Notes under the pieces: model-generated
Databases searched by the model: none
Told to the model about the DNA's origin: nothing
What the model saw: the letters and a program-made list of their open reading frames with translations, nothing else
Assembly: GCA_011620585.1 (NCBI GenBank)
Contig: WOYV01000118.1
Span: 61,754 to 125,753 of the forward strand
DNA: 64,000 bases
Reading direction: 5' to 3'
From: Draconibacterium sp.
Lineage (GTDB): Bacteria > Bacteroidota > Bacteroidia > Bacteroidales > Prolixibacteraceae
Program-made: the position numbers and the translations under genes
Shown: in pieces, positions 45,531 to 53,943 of the stretch
Position numbering within the stretch: position 1 is the first letter of the stretch
Layout of the letters: the number at the start of each line of letters is the position of its first letter

Positions 45531-45538
45531 TATATTTG
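45531..45538 (+). promoter_or_regulatory. Candidate -7 promoter of the hydrogenase operon
   Basis: TATATTTG matches TAnnTTTG and lies 37 bases before the first gene. No convincing -33 TTG at standard spacing. Confidence 0.5.
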
Positions 45539-45575
45539 TATTTTATCGATTTTATAAATAACCAATGTTCTTAAC

Positions 45576-45920
45576 GTGAGACTAACCGAAATCATCCGTC
45601 TGACCCGGGCTCATCTTGCCATAGGTAGCGAAATTGAAGTGCGTGATATTCAAAAAGCCTTTAGTTCCGACCTGATGAGCGATGTGCTGACACTCGACAC
45701 AGAACATATTTTGCTGATAACCGGACTGGCTAACGTACAGTTGGTTCGCACCGCAGAAATGGCTGATATTGAAGTAGTATTGCTGGCGCGTAATAAAAAG
45801 GCTTCTCCCGAAATGATTGAATTGGCCAAAGAAACCGGTTTGGTAATATTGGAAACGCCGTATTCGATTTTTCGTGCCAGTGGTATTTTGTACGAAAATG
45901 GCCTCAACCCGGTTTACTGA
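45576..45920 (+). CDS. DRTGG-domain-like protein 1
   Basis: 114 residues from a GTG start. Residues DLMSDVLTL and ITGLANVQLVRTAEMADI match the DRTGG domain, found in phosphotransacetylases and in hydrogenase-linked regulatory genes. The domain is thought to bind a small ligand, possibly a nucleotide. The stop overlaps the next start by one base (TGATG), so translation is coupled. A second homologue lies at 47711. Confidence 0.8.
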   Translation: MRLTEIIRLTRAHLAIGSEIEVRDIQKAFSSDLMSDVLTLDTEHILLITGLANVQLVRTAEMADIEVVLLARNKKASPEMIELAKETGLVILETPYSIFRASGILYENGLNPVY

Positions 45921-46330
45921 TGAAGCTTGTTTTCGAGATAGCGAGGGGTGATTTTACTGCGGCAGGAAAAGCTTCGAGCGGGATAAAAAAAGTGTTGAAG
46001 CAGTTGCTGGTCGATCCAAAAACGATCAAAAGGATTGTGGTAGCAGTGTATGAGGCCGAAGTAAATGTGGTGGCGCACTCGGTAGGGGGGACCTTAACCG
46101 CAAACATTAGTGGAAACGAAATCACTGTAGTTGTTCAGGACTATGGGCCTGGTATTTCGGATATCGAACAGGCCATGAAAGTTGGATTTTCTACCGCTTC
46201 GAGGAAAGTACGCGAGATGGGTTTTGGAGCAGGAATGGGATTGCCAAATATAAAGAAGAACACGGATGAACTTACGATACAAAGCCAGCCGGGAAAAGGA
46301 ACAATGCTGGTTTTTAGTATCTCAATATAG
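45920..46330 (+). CDS. Anti-sigma regulatory factor-like ATPase (HATPase_c)
   Basis: 136 residues. GHKL fold motifs: N-box VAVYEAEVNVVAHS, G1 DYGPGI, G2 GAGMGLPNI. This is the kinase type used in RsbW/SpoIIAB partner-switching and has no transmitter His or sensor domain. Likely opposes the SpoIIE phosphatase encoded across the divergent promoter. Confidence 0.88.
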   Translation: MKLVFEIARGDFTAAGKASSGIKKVLKQLLVDPKTIKRIVVAVYEAEVNVVAHSVGGTLTANISGNEITVVVQDYGPGISDIEQAMKVGFSTASRKVREMGFGAGMGLPNIKKNTDELTIQSQPGKGTMLVFSISI

Positions 46331-46356
46331 CTAACTACTAATAAGTTTTATAAACA

Positions 46357-47724
46357 ATGCAAACCGTTGAAAAATATCATGCAATAAAGGTTGACATTGA
46401 TAAATGTATGGGATGTACCCATTGCATGAAGGCATGTCCGACCGAAGCTATCCGCGTTGCACGGGGAGTTGCAAATATCAACGCCAATCGGTGTGTAGAT
46501 TGTGGTAACTGTCTGCGTGTGTGTCCCGTGGATGCTTTTTATGTAGAAGAGGACAGTCTTGAGCAACTGTCAAAATACAAATATAAAGTCTTGCTGTTTC
46601 CGGCAGTTTTTATTGGGCAATTCCCCGAAAGCTATTCCGAGAGCAGCATATATGAAGCGGTATTGAGCCTTGGATTTACACATGTTTTGGAGGTCGAACA
46701 ACCGATACACTTGCTTATTGAAATAATTAAAGAGCAAGTTCTGCAGGCAAAAAACAAACCGTTGATCTCATCTTTTTGCCCGGCTATTGTGAGACTGATC
46801 CAATCCAAGTACCCGTCGTTAGTCGATAATATTATACGAATGAAAGCCCCACATGACCTGGGAGCATATTATGCTATCGACTTATTAAGTAAAGAAGGTA
46901 TTGGACGGGAGGAAATAGGCATCTTTTATGCATCGCCTTGTTCGGCTAAAATGGCGGCTGTGGAGCGTCCGTTAGGAGAAGAAGTATCGGTGGTGGACGG
47001 GCTAATCAATATGTACGAGTTGTACAATAAGGTTCGGAAGGTGATAAAAAAAGCAAAGAAACGCGATAGCGTTGCTTTGCGCAAAGGTCTGCGCCGGGAT
47101 GGAATTGTATGGAGCCTGCCTCGTGGTGAAGCATGTCATTTTAAAGGAAGATCGATGGCTGTTGATGGTATTCATAACGTGGTGAAAATACTCGAACGAA
47201 TGGAAAACAATGAAGTACCCGAGCTCGATTTCCTGGAATTGAGATCATGTGACCAGGGATGTGCCGGAGGTATTTTACTCACGGGCAATCGTTTCCTGAC
47301 AGTTGAACGTTTACAAAAGCGTTCGAAACGATATCTGATTGCTGAAAGTTCGGACGATCACTGTTTTAACTGCCCGGCCATCAAGGAAAAATTAAAGTCC
47401 GGACCCATTCAGCCAGGGTATGTTTATGCACTTGACACCAATCGCAAACTGGCGCTTGAAAAGTTACAAAAGGTTGATAGGATTCTGTGTCAGTTACCCG
47501 GAATTGATTGCGGAGCGTGCGGCGCTCCGAATTGTCATGCACTGGCCGAAGATATGGTACAGGGCAAGGCAAAAATTACCGACTGTGTGTTTCTGCAAAA
47601 CCGTTATTTAAACGAAGAAAAAATAGATTTGGCAAAAGCTACCCGAAACCTGGAAAATACCTGGGGAACAAATCGCTTTGATGCCGATTGCAATAGGAAA
47701 GGAGGACGAAATGAAGGTTTCTGA
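46357..47724 (+). CDS. Sensory-type [FeFe]-hydrogenase homologue (HydS-like)
   Basis: 455 residues. Two [4Fe-4S] ferredoxin motifs (C17, C20, C23, C27 and C46, C49, C52, C56), then a hydrogenase large-subunit domain, then an Fe4-type cluster motif (C385, C388, C393, C410 in IDCGACGAPNC). H-cluster ligands are kept: C141 in SSFCP, C195 in ASPCSAK, C298 and C302 in SCDQGCAGG. The Cys just before C141, the proton-transfer Cys in catalytic enzymes (TSCCP), is replaced by F140. This fits a non-catalytic or very slow H2 sensor. Tail overlaps the next gene by 14 bases. Confidence 0.87.
   Translation: MQTVEKYHAIKVDIDKCMGCTHCMKACPTEAIRVARGVANINANRCVDCGNCLRVCPVDAFYVEEDSLEQLSKYKYKVLLFPAVFIGQFPESYSESSIYEAVLSLGFTHVLEVEQPIHLLIEIIKEQVLQAKNKPLISSFCPAIVRLIQSKYPSLVDNIIRMKAPHDLGAYYAIDLLSKEGIGREEIGIFYASPCSAKMAAVERPLGEEVSVVDGLINMYELYNKVRKVIKKAKKRDSVALRKGLRRDGIVWSLPRGEACHFKGRSMAVDGIHNVVKILERMENNEVPELDFLELRSCDQGCAGGILLTGNRFLTVERLQKRSKRYLIAESSDDHCFNCPAIKEKLKSGPIQPGYVYALDTNRKLALEKLQKVDRILCQLPGIDCGACGAPNCHALAEDMVQGKAKITDCVFLQNRYLNEEKIDLAKATRNLENTWGTNRFDADCNRKGGRNEGF
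47698..47705 (+). promoter_or_regulatory. Strong Shine-Dalgarno for DRTGG protein 2
   Basis: aaaggagg ends five bases before the ATG at 47711 and selects it over the in-frame starts at 47678 and 47681. It lies inside the end of the HydS-like gene. Such a canonical site is uncommon in this phylum. Confidence 0.6.
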
Positions 47725-48043
47725 AATAGTTGGTAAACTCAATCTGAAAGTGTTTTCGGGAGAAGTCGGACTCGATCGTAAAATTAGTGGCGCCTATGTT
47801 TCCGATCTTTTGAGCGATGTGATGGGTAATGCTGAAGAAGGAATGGTTTGGGTGACCCTGCAAACCCACCAAAATGTACTGGCGATTGCTTCGCTGAAAG
47901 AACTGGCAGCCATTATTCTGGTAAAAAATTTTGAACCGGAAGCAGATACTGTGTTACACAGTTACGAAGAGGGAATTCCGGTTCTGGGAACCGACTTGCC
48001 AACTTTTGAAATAGTTGGTAAACTGTATAATGCATTAAAATAA
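47711..48043 (+). CDS. DRTGG-domain-like protein 2
   Basis: 110 residues from the Shine-Dalgarno-supported ATG. KLNLKVFSGEVGLDRKISGAY and SDLLSDVMGNAEEGMVWVT match the DRTGG family and the protein at 45576. Probably a ligand-sensing partner for the hydrogenase regulators. Four bases before the PHP gene. Confidence 0.82.
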   Translation: MKVSEIVGKLNLKVFSGEVGLDRKISGAYVSDLLSDVMGNAEEGMVWVTLQTHQNVLAIASLKELAAIILVKNFEPEADTVLHSYEEGIPVLGTDLPTFEIVGKLYNALK

Positions 48044-48047
48044 TCGT

Positions 48048-48788
48048 ATGCAACGTTTCAGTGCCGATTTGCATATCCACAGCGTGTTGTCGCCTTGTGC
48101 CGACCTGGAAATGACGCCACGGAACATTATTGAAAAAGCTGTAGAAACTGGTTTGCAAATTATCGGGATCACCGATCATAACTCAACCAGAAACGCCAGG
48201 GTGGTGCAAACGCTCGGAAAAGAAAAAGGAATTCTGGTTTTAACCGGCGCTGAAGTAAGCAGTCGTGAAGAAGTACATTGTCTGGCGTTTTTTGAAGAAA
48301 GTGAACAACAAAACGCGTTTCAGGCCTTTCTTGATGAAAACATCGTTCGGATACCCAATCCCGACGGGCATTTTGGGTACCAACCCGTGGTGGATGCCGA
48401 TGAAAATATCGATGAAATGATCCCTTATTATCTGGCAGCTGCATTAAAAAGGAGCATCGATGAGATTAGTCGGAAAGTGGCCGAATTGAACGGTATTTTT
48501 ATTCCGGCGCATGTGAACCGAAGAATGAATGGACTGTTTGCCCAACTTGGTTTTTTACCACCCGAATTGCATTTCGACGCATTGGGAATTACAGGGAAAA
48601 CCATTGCCGCCGATATCCGAAAAGAATATCATCTGGATGAAACAATTACACTGGTGCGGAATTCGGATGCTCACTTCCCCGAACAGATTGGTAGTTCGTA
48701 TTCGGTTTTTGAAATGGATGAAGCCAGTTTTTCTGAAATTAAACTGGCACTGCATCAGCAAAACAAAAGAAGGGTGATAACTGAATGA
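48048..48788 (+). CDS. PHP-domain phosphoesterase-like protein
   Basis: 246 residues. Metal-binding motifs are ADLHIHSVLSPCAD at the N-terminus, ITDHNS at about 42, HVNRRMNG in the middle and NSDAHFP near the end. PHP domains hydrolyse phosphate esters such as nucleotides. In related hydrogenase clusters this gene always travels with the DRTGG and HATPase genes; function unknown. Overlaps the next gene by four bases (ATGA). Confidence 0.87.
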   Translation: MQRFSADLHIHSVLSPCADLEMTPRNIIEKAVETGLQIIGITDHNSTRNARVVQTLGKEKGILVLTGAEVSSREEVHCLAFFEESEQQNAFQAFLDENIVRIPNPDGHFGYQPVVDADENIDEMIPYYLAAALKRSIDEISRKVAELNGIFIPAHVNRRMNGLFAQLGFLPPELHFDALGITGKTIAADIRKEYHLDETITLVRNSDAHFPEQIGSSYSVFEMDEASFSEIKLALHQQNKRRVITE

Positions 48789-49333
48789 GAACTTTGGCTG
48801 AACATATTTTGGATATTGCGCAAAACTCGGTGAGGGCCAAGGCTACCTTGATTGAAATCATAGTTGAGGAGAACAAAAAAAGTGATCTTTGGACTTTAAC
48901 TATAACCGATAATGGTTGCGGGATGGATGGGGAGATGATAAAGCACGCAGCCAACCCGTTCTTTACTTCGCGAACCACCCGGAAAGTAGGTCTTGGTTTG
49001 GCACTTTTGCAACAAAATGCAACAGCAGCCGGAGGCCGTTTAATAATGGAATCAAAGCACGGGGAAGGCACGTTTTTACAGGCTGATTTCCAATTATCGC
49101 ATGTCGACAGACCACCGGTTGGCAATATTGGCGAATCATTGTACCTGCTGTTTTTAGGTTATACAACAGGAGAGTTGAGATATGAACACAAGTGCGAAAA
49201 GGATACATTTAACATTTGTACTTCGGAGCTTCGCGAGGCGCTGGGAAAAGTGTCACTTCAGAACAAGGAAGTAAGAGACGGCATAATTGAATTGATAAAT
49301 ACCACCCTCGGTGACATGGGGGCAACAACATAA
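48785..49333 (+). CDS. HATPase_c-domain ATP-binding protein
   Basis: 182 residues. N-box LDIAQNSVRAKA, G1 DNGCGM, G2 TTRKVGLGLALL. A GHKL ATPase without a sensor or phosphoacceptor domain; likely a serine kinase or histidine-kinase-like output. The C-terminal 70 residues are unassigned. Second ATPase of this fold in the operon. Confidence 0.85.
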   Translation: MRTLAEHILDIAQNSVRAKATLIEIIVEENKKSDLWTLTITDNGCGMDGEMIKHAANPFFTSRTTRKVGLGLALLQQNATAAGGRLIMESKHGEGTFLQADFQLSHVDRPPVGNIGESLYLLFLGYTTGELRYEHKCEKDTFNICTSELREALGKVSLQNKEVRDGIIELINTTLGDMGATT

Positions 49334-49358
49334 CGATTTTTTAACCTAAAATACTGAT

Positions 49359-49754
49359 ATGACTAAGATAAAATCAATGGCCGATCTTCGTAAACTAAAA
49401 GACGAAGTCCAGTCCAAAATCAAGCTTCGCGAAAATAGCGATAACCCCGAACAGGTGGTACAAATCAAAGTAGGAATGGCTACCTGCGGGATCGCTTCGG
49501 GTGCAAAAAACACCATGAATTATTTTATTGAAGAGCTGGAGCAGGAGGCTATCGACGCGGTAGTTACCCAAACCGGCTGTATGGGTTTCTGCTATGCCGA
49601 ACCTACCGTTGAAGTAACCCTGCCGAATAAAGAAGCGGTTGTTTTTGGCAATGTGGGAAAAGAAAAAGTTCGCGAGATCATCAACGTTTATATCAAACGT
49701 GGCGAACTAATCGACGGCATTATTCCAGTTAACTTCAGAACCATCGACGAATAA
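49359..49754 (+). CDS. Hydrogenase small subunit HndB-like (thioredoxin-like ferredoxin)
   Basis: 131 residues. Thioredoxin-like [2Fe-2S] ferredoxin fold with C43 (ATCGIASGA) and C74, C78 (TGCMGFC). Only three Cys are visible where four would bind a [2Fe-2S] cluster, as known for HndB-type subunits. Subunit of the NADP- or NAD-linked hydrogenase encoded downstream. Confidence 0.85.
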   Translation: MTKIKSMADLRKLKDEVQSKIKLRENSDNPEQVVQIKVGMATCGIASGAKNTMNYFIEELEQEAIDAVVTQTGCMGFCYAEPTVEVTLPNKEAVVFGNVGKEKVREIINVYIKRGELIDGIIPVNFRTIDE

Positions 49755-49770
49755 ATTTAATCCATCAACT

Positions 49771-51564
49771 ATGACCGATTATAAAATGCATTTGCTGATC
49801 TGCGGCGGTACGGGATGCAAAGCCTCAGAAAGCGATGAAATCAAAAACCGACTCAATCATTATATTGAGGAATTCGACCTCGGCGACGAAGTACAGGTTG
49901 TAACCACGGGATGCTTTGGATTTTGCGAAAAAGGCCCGATTATAAAGGTGTTGCCCGACAACACTTTTTATGTACAGGTAGCGCCTGCCGATGCCGAAGA
50001 AATTATAAAGGAACATATTGTAAAAGGCCGTCCGGTCGGTCGCTTGTTATACACCGATCCAAATTCGGCTAAACATGTGAGCGATTCAAAAGGAATGGAT
50101 TTCTACAAGAAACAAATCCGGATCGCACTAAAAAACTGTGGGTTTATCAATCCTGAAAATATTGATGAATATATCGCCCGCGACGGTTACCAGGCTTTGG
50201 GAAAATGCCTGACTGAGATGAGCCGCGAGGAAGTGATTAAAGAGATCAAGGACTCAGGTTTGCGCGGACGTGGCGGCGGCGGTTTCCCAACCGGTTTAAA
50301 ATGGGAGATTACCAAAAATGTAGAAAACGATCAGAAATACGTAGTTTGTAATGCCGACGAAGGCGACCCGGGTGCCTTTATGGATCGTTCGATACTCGAA
50401 GGCGACCCGCACTCGGTACTCGAAGCCATGGCAATTTGTGGGTACTGTATTGGCGCCGATTCCGGGTTAATATATATCCGCGCCGAATATCCGCTGGCTA
50501 TCCAGCGCTTAAAAGTGGCCATTAAACAAGCCGAAGAATATGGTTTAATTGGGAACGACATATTGGGAACAGGCTTTAATTTTAAACTTGAATTACGTTA
50601 TGGCGCCGGCGCTTTTGTTTGTGGCGAAGAAACTGCACTGATTCATTCGATGGAAGGTTTGCGTGGCGAACCGACTTTTAAACCCCCGTTCCCTTCGGTT
50701 TCAGGATACATGGGCAAACCTACAAACGTAAATAACGTCGAAACTTTTGCCAATGTTCCTGTTATCATCAACAAAGGGGCGAAGTGGTTTAGCAGTATTG
50801 GAACCGAAAAATCGAAAGGGACCAAAGTGTTTGCACTGGCCGGAAAAATCAACAATGTTGGTTTAATAGAGGTGCCGATGGGAACCACGCTTCGCGAAGT
50901 GATTTATGATATTGGCGGAGGGATAAAAGGTGGAAAAGAATTCAAATCGGTGCAAACCGGCGGGCCCTCCGGCGGTTGTCTTACCAAAAAACACCTTGAT
51001 ATCCCGATTGATTACGACAACCTGATTGCTGCCGGATCGATGATGGGGTCGGGCGGAATGATTGTTATGGACGAAGACGATTGCATGGTTTCGATTGCAA
51101 AGTTTTACCTCGATTTTACCCTGGAAGAATCGTGTGGAAAATGCACGCCTTGTCGTGTTGGGAACAAACGCTTGCACGAAATTCTTGATAAAATTACCGA
51201 AGGGAAAGGCGAGATGGAAGACATTAACAAACTCAAAGAACTGAGCTGGGTGATAAAAGACACCGCGCTTTGTGGCTTGGGACAAACATCTCCGAACCCG
51301 GTGCTTTCTACCATTGCCAATTTCGAAAACGAATACCTGGCACACGTTCAGGAAGGGAAATGTCCGGCAGGACAATGTAAATCGCTGCTGCGATACGATA
51401 TTGTGGAAGACCTGTGTACCGGTTGTACGCTTTGTTTCCGCAATTGCCCGGTAGGAGCGATAACCGGCGAGCGTCGTCAGGCACATTACATCGATCAAAG
51501 TCTGTGTATCAAATGTGGTGCTTGTTTCGAGAAATGCAAGTTTAACGCCATCACCTTAACTTAA
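49771..51564 (+). CDS. Hydrogenase subunit HydB/HndC (NuoF-like, NAD(P)H- and FMN-binding)
   Basis: 597 residues. N-terminal thioredoxin-like [2Fe-2S] domain (C11, C16, C48, C52), NuoF core with the NADH/FMN motif GRGGGGFPTGLKWE (about 167-179) and the [4Fe-4S] motif ESCGKCTPCRVG, and a C-terminal 2x[4Fe-4S] ferredoxin (CTGCTLCFRNCP and CIKCGACFEKC). This is the bifurcating flavin subunit in Hnd/HydABC enzymes, passing electrons between NAD(P)H, ferredoxin and the H-cluster subunit. Same operon, 16 bases after HndB. Confidence 0.94.
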   Translation: MTDYKMHLLICGGTGCKASESDEIKNRLNHYIEEFDLGDEVQVVTTGCFGFCEKGPIIKVLPDNTFYVQVAPADAEEIIKEHIVKGRPVGRLLYTDPNSAKHVSDSKGMDFYKKQIRIALKNCGFINPENIDEYIARDGYQALGKCLTEMSREEVIKEIKDSGLRGRGGGGFPTGLKWEITKNVENDQKYVVCNADEGDPGAFMDRSILEGDPHSVLEAMAICGYCIGADSGLIYIRAEYPLAIQRLKVAIKQAEEYGLIGNDILGTGFNFKLELRYGAGAFVCGEETALIHSMEGLRGEPTFKPPFPSVSGYMGKPTNVNNVETFANVPVIINKGAKWFSSIGTEKSKGTKVFALAGKINNVGLIEVPMGTTLREVIYDIGGGIKGGKEFKSVQTGGPSGGCLTKKHLDIPIDYDNLIAAGSMMGSGGMIVMDEDDCMVSIAKFYLDFTLEESCGKCTPCRVGNKRLHEILDKITEGKGEMEDINKLKELSWVIKDTALCGLGQTSPNPVLSTIANFENEYLAHVQEGKCPAGQCKSLLRYDIVEDLCTGCTLCFRNCPVGAITGERRQAHYIDQSLCIKCGACFEKCKFNAITLT

Positions 51565-51582
51565 TCCTGAAAACCAAAAATT

Positions 51583-53334
51583 ATGGATACAATCAATCTT
51601 AAAATAGATAACAAACCCGTTGTGGTTAAAAAAGGAACCACCATCCTGGAGGCGGCTTCGGGGATTGGGATCGACATTCCAACCCTGTGCCACATGAAAC
51701 TCGATGACATGAACATTGAGAACAAACCCGGAGGTTGCCGTATTTGTGTGGTTGAAGTAAACGGACGTCGCAATCTGGCGCCTGCCTGTTGTACCGAAGC
51801 CAACGACGGAATGGAAATCAATACTCACTCGATGCGCGTGATCAACGCACGCCGAACGGTTATGGAATTGATCCTTTCAGATCATCCCTTCGACTGTTTG
51901 ATCTGTGCCAAGTCGGGAAACTGCGAATTGCAGGACATGGCACATAAACTGGGAATCCGCGAAATTCGCTACCAGGGCGAACAATCGACATACCGCGAAG
52001 ACACTTCGCCGGCTATCATCCGCGATGTAGATAAATGTATTATGTGCCGCCGCTGCGAAACCATGTGTAACGAAGTGCAGACTGTTGGTGTTCTTTCGGC
52101 CATCAACCGTGGCTTCCAGTCGGTAGTTTCACCGGCTTTCGAAATGAACCTCGACCATTCGGTTTGTACTTATTGCGGACAGTGCGTGGCAGTTTGTCCT
52201 ACGGGTGCCCTTACCGAAGTGGATGAAACCGGTAAAGTGGTACGTGCCTTATCCGACCCTGCAAAAACAGTGATCGTACAAACAGCTCCTGCTGTTCGTG
52301 CCGCTTTGGGTGAAGAATTTGGCATGGAAGCCGGAACGCTGGTAACCGGCAAACTGGTTGCAGCTTTACGCAGACTTGGTTTTGATCATGTTTTTGATAC
52401 CGATTTTGCCGCCGACCTTACAATTATGGAAGAAGGCACTGAGTTGCTGAACCGGCTTGGGAAATTTCTCGAAGGCGACAAAGATGTAAAACTTCCGATC
52501 CTCACTTCGTGCTGCCCGGCATGGGTGAAATTTTTCGAACACCAGTTTCCTGAAATGAAGGATATTCCTTCAAGCGCACGTTCGCCACAGCAAATGTTTG
52601 GTGCCATTGCAAAAACCTATTTTGCTGATAAATTAGAAATCAAACGTGAAGATATGGTAGTGGTTTCTATCATGCCTTGTGTGGCTAAAAAATACGAATG
52701 CAGTCGCGACGAATTCAAAACAAATGGGAACCCGGATGTAGACCTCGTTCTTACCACTCGCGAACTGGCTGCTCTGATTAAGCTCTCAAACATCGATTTT
52801 AAAACGCTACCCAGCGAAGATTTTGATCATCCGCTGGGAGAATCGACCGGTGCCGGTGTAATATTCGGGACAACCGGTGGGGTGATTGAAGCCGCAGTTC
52901 GTACGGCTTACGAAATTCATACAAAGAAAAAGTTGCCAAAACTTGATTTCGATGAACTGCGAGGAATGGAAGGTATCCGCGAAGCTACCATCGATTTCAA
53001 CGGACTGCCTATTCGAATTGGAATTGCACACGGTTTAGGAAATGCCCGAAAATTGTTGGAAGATATTCAGGCCGGTAAAAGCGAGTTTCATGCCATCGAG
53101 ATCATGAGTTGCCCGGGTGGATGTATTGGCGGTGGTGGTCAGCCTTATCATCATGGCAATGCTTCGATTCTTAAAAAACGCCAGATGGCGCTATACACCG
53201 AAGACAAGAACAAAACCATTCGTAAATCGCACGAAAATCCTTACATTCTGAAACTGTACGACGAATTTCTTGGAAAACCGATGAGCGAAAAAGCGCATCA
53301 TTTATTGCATACTGCCTATTTCGACAGGACTTAA
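51583..53334 (+). CDS. hydA: [FeFe]-hydrogenase catalytic subunit HydA/HndD
   Basis: 583 residues. [2Fe-2S] domain (C36, C52, C55, C69), His-Cys [4Fe-4S] site (H101, C105, C108, C114), two [4Fe-4S] motifs (C152, C155, C158, C162 and C195, C198, C201, C205), then the H-cluster domain: TSCCP (C310, C311), MPC (C366) and SCPGGCIGGGGQP (C510, C514). C310 is the proton-transfer Cys, so unlike the protein at 46357 this should be active. The last ~60 residues are the small-subunit-like domain. Needs HydE, HydF and HydG for maturation; none is in this window. Confidence 0.96.
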   Translation: MDTINLKIDNKPVVVKKGTTILEAASGIGIDIPTLCHMKLDDMNIENKPGGCRICVVEVNGRRNLAPACCTEANDGMEINTHSMRVINARRTVMELILSDHPFDCLICAKSGNCELQDMAHKLGIREIRYQGEQSTYREDTSPAIIRDVDKCIMCRRCETMCNEVQTVGVLSAINRGFQSVVSPAFEMNLDHSVCTYCGQCVAVCPTGALTEVDETGKVVRALSDPAKTVIVQTAPAVRAALGEEFGMEAGTLVTGKLVAALRRLGFDHVFDTDFAADLTIMEEGTELLNRLGKFLEGDKDVKLPILTSCCPAWVKFFEHQFPEMKDIPSSARSPQQMFGAIAKTYFADKLEIKREDMVVVSIMPCVAKKYECSRDEFKTNGNPDVDLVLTTRELAALIKLSNIDFKTLPSEDFDHPLGESTGAGVIFGTTGGVIEAAVRTAYEIHTKKKLPKLDFDELRGMEGIREATIDFNGLPIRIGIAHGLGNARKLLEDIQAGKSEFHAIEIMSCPGGCIGGGGQPYHHGNASILKKRQMALYTEDKNKTIRKSHENPYILKLYDEFLGKPMSEKAHHLLHTAYFDRT

Positions 53335-53386
53335 AAATGCATAAATGCGAAAAGGATTGAATGCTTAAATTTTAAAAAAGTTAGAG

Positions 53387-53893
53387 ATGCCAAAAATAAA
53401 ACTTGCAGAAAATACCATCGAACTCATTCAAGAAATTTGTGTTGAGTTTGAGAATAAGGAAAGCGAACTGATCAACGTGTTGCACAAGGTACAGGGCAAA
53501 CTTGGTTACCTGCCTGCCGAAGTGCAGGAAGTGATAGCACGCGAGCTGAAAATGTCGGTGGCAAAAGTGTATGGGGTTGTTACCTTTTACAGCTTCTTTA
53601 CCATGATCCCGCAAGGCGAATTCCCTATTTCAGTTTGTATGGGAACAGCCTGTTATGTGAGGGGCGCCGAACAGGTACTGGCCGAATTCAAACGCCAGTT
53701 GAAAGTGGAAGTAGGCGAATCGACCGAAGATGGAAAGTTCTCGATTAACTGCTTGCGCTGTGTAGGTGCATGTGGGCTTGCCCCGGTTGTAACCGTTGGC
53801 GAAAAGGTATTTGGCCGGGTAGCCCCCAGCGATGTAAAAAAGATAATTGCCGAATACCGCGAAGGTTGCACGGAAAATATAAAGACAGCCTGA
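53387..53893 (+). CDS. Hydrogenase subunit HydC/HndA (NuoE-like)
   Basis: 168 residues. Thioredoxin-like [2Fe-2S] protein with ligands C84, C89 (CMGTACYVRG), C125 and C129 (CLRCVGACGLAP). Small subunit of the NuoEF-like module, essential for NAD(P)H reaction. Last gene of the operon, followed by a terminator. Confidence 0.94.
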   Translation: MPKIKLAENTIELIQEICVEFENKESELINVLHKVQGKLGYLPAEVQEVIARELKMSVAKVYGVVTFYSFFTMIPQGEFPISVCMGTACYVRGAEQVLAEFKRQLKVEVGESTEDGKFSINCLRCVGACGLAPVVTVGEKVFGRVAPSDVKKIIAEYREGCTENIKTA

Positions 53894-53910
53894 CGATTTT
53901 CAAAAAAGAT

Positions 53911-53942
53911 AAGATCCCTTCGGTTTCGGGGGGATTTTTTTA
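53911..53942 (+). terminator. Terminator of the hydrogenase operon
   Basis: aagatccc pairs with gggatttt across a loop with further ccc/ggg pairing, then a T run. Confidence 0.7.
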
Positions 53943-53943
53943 G

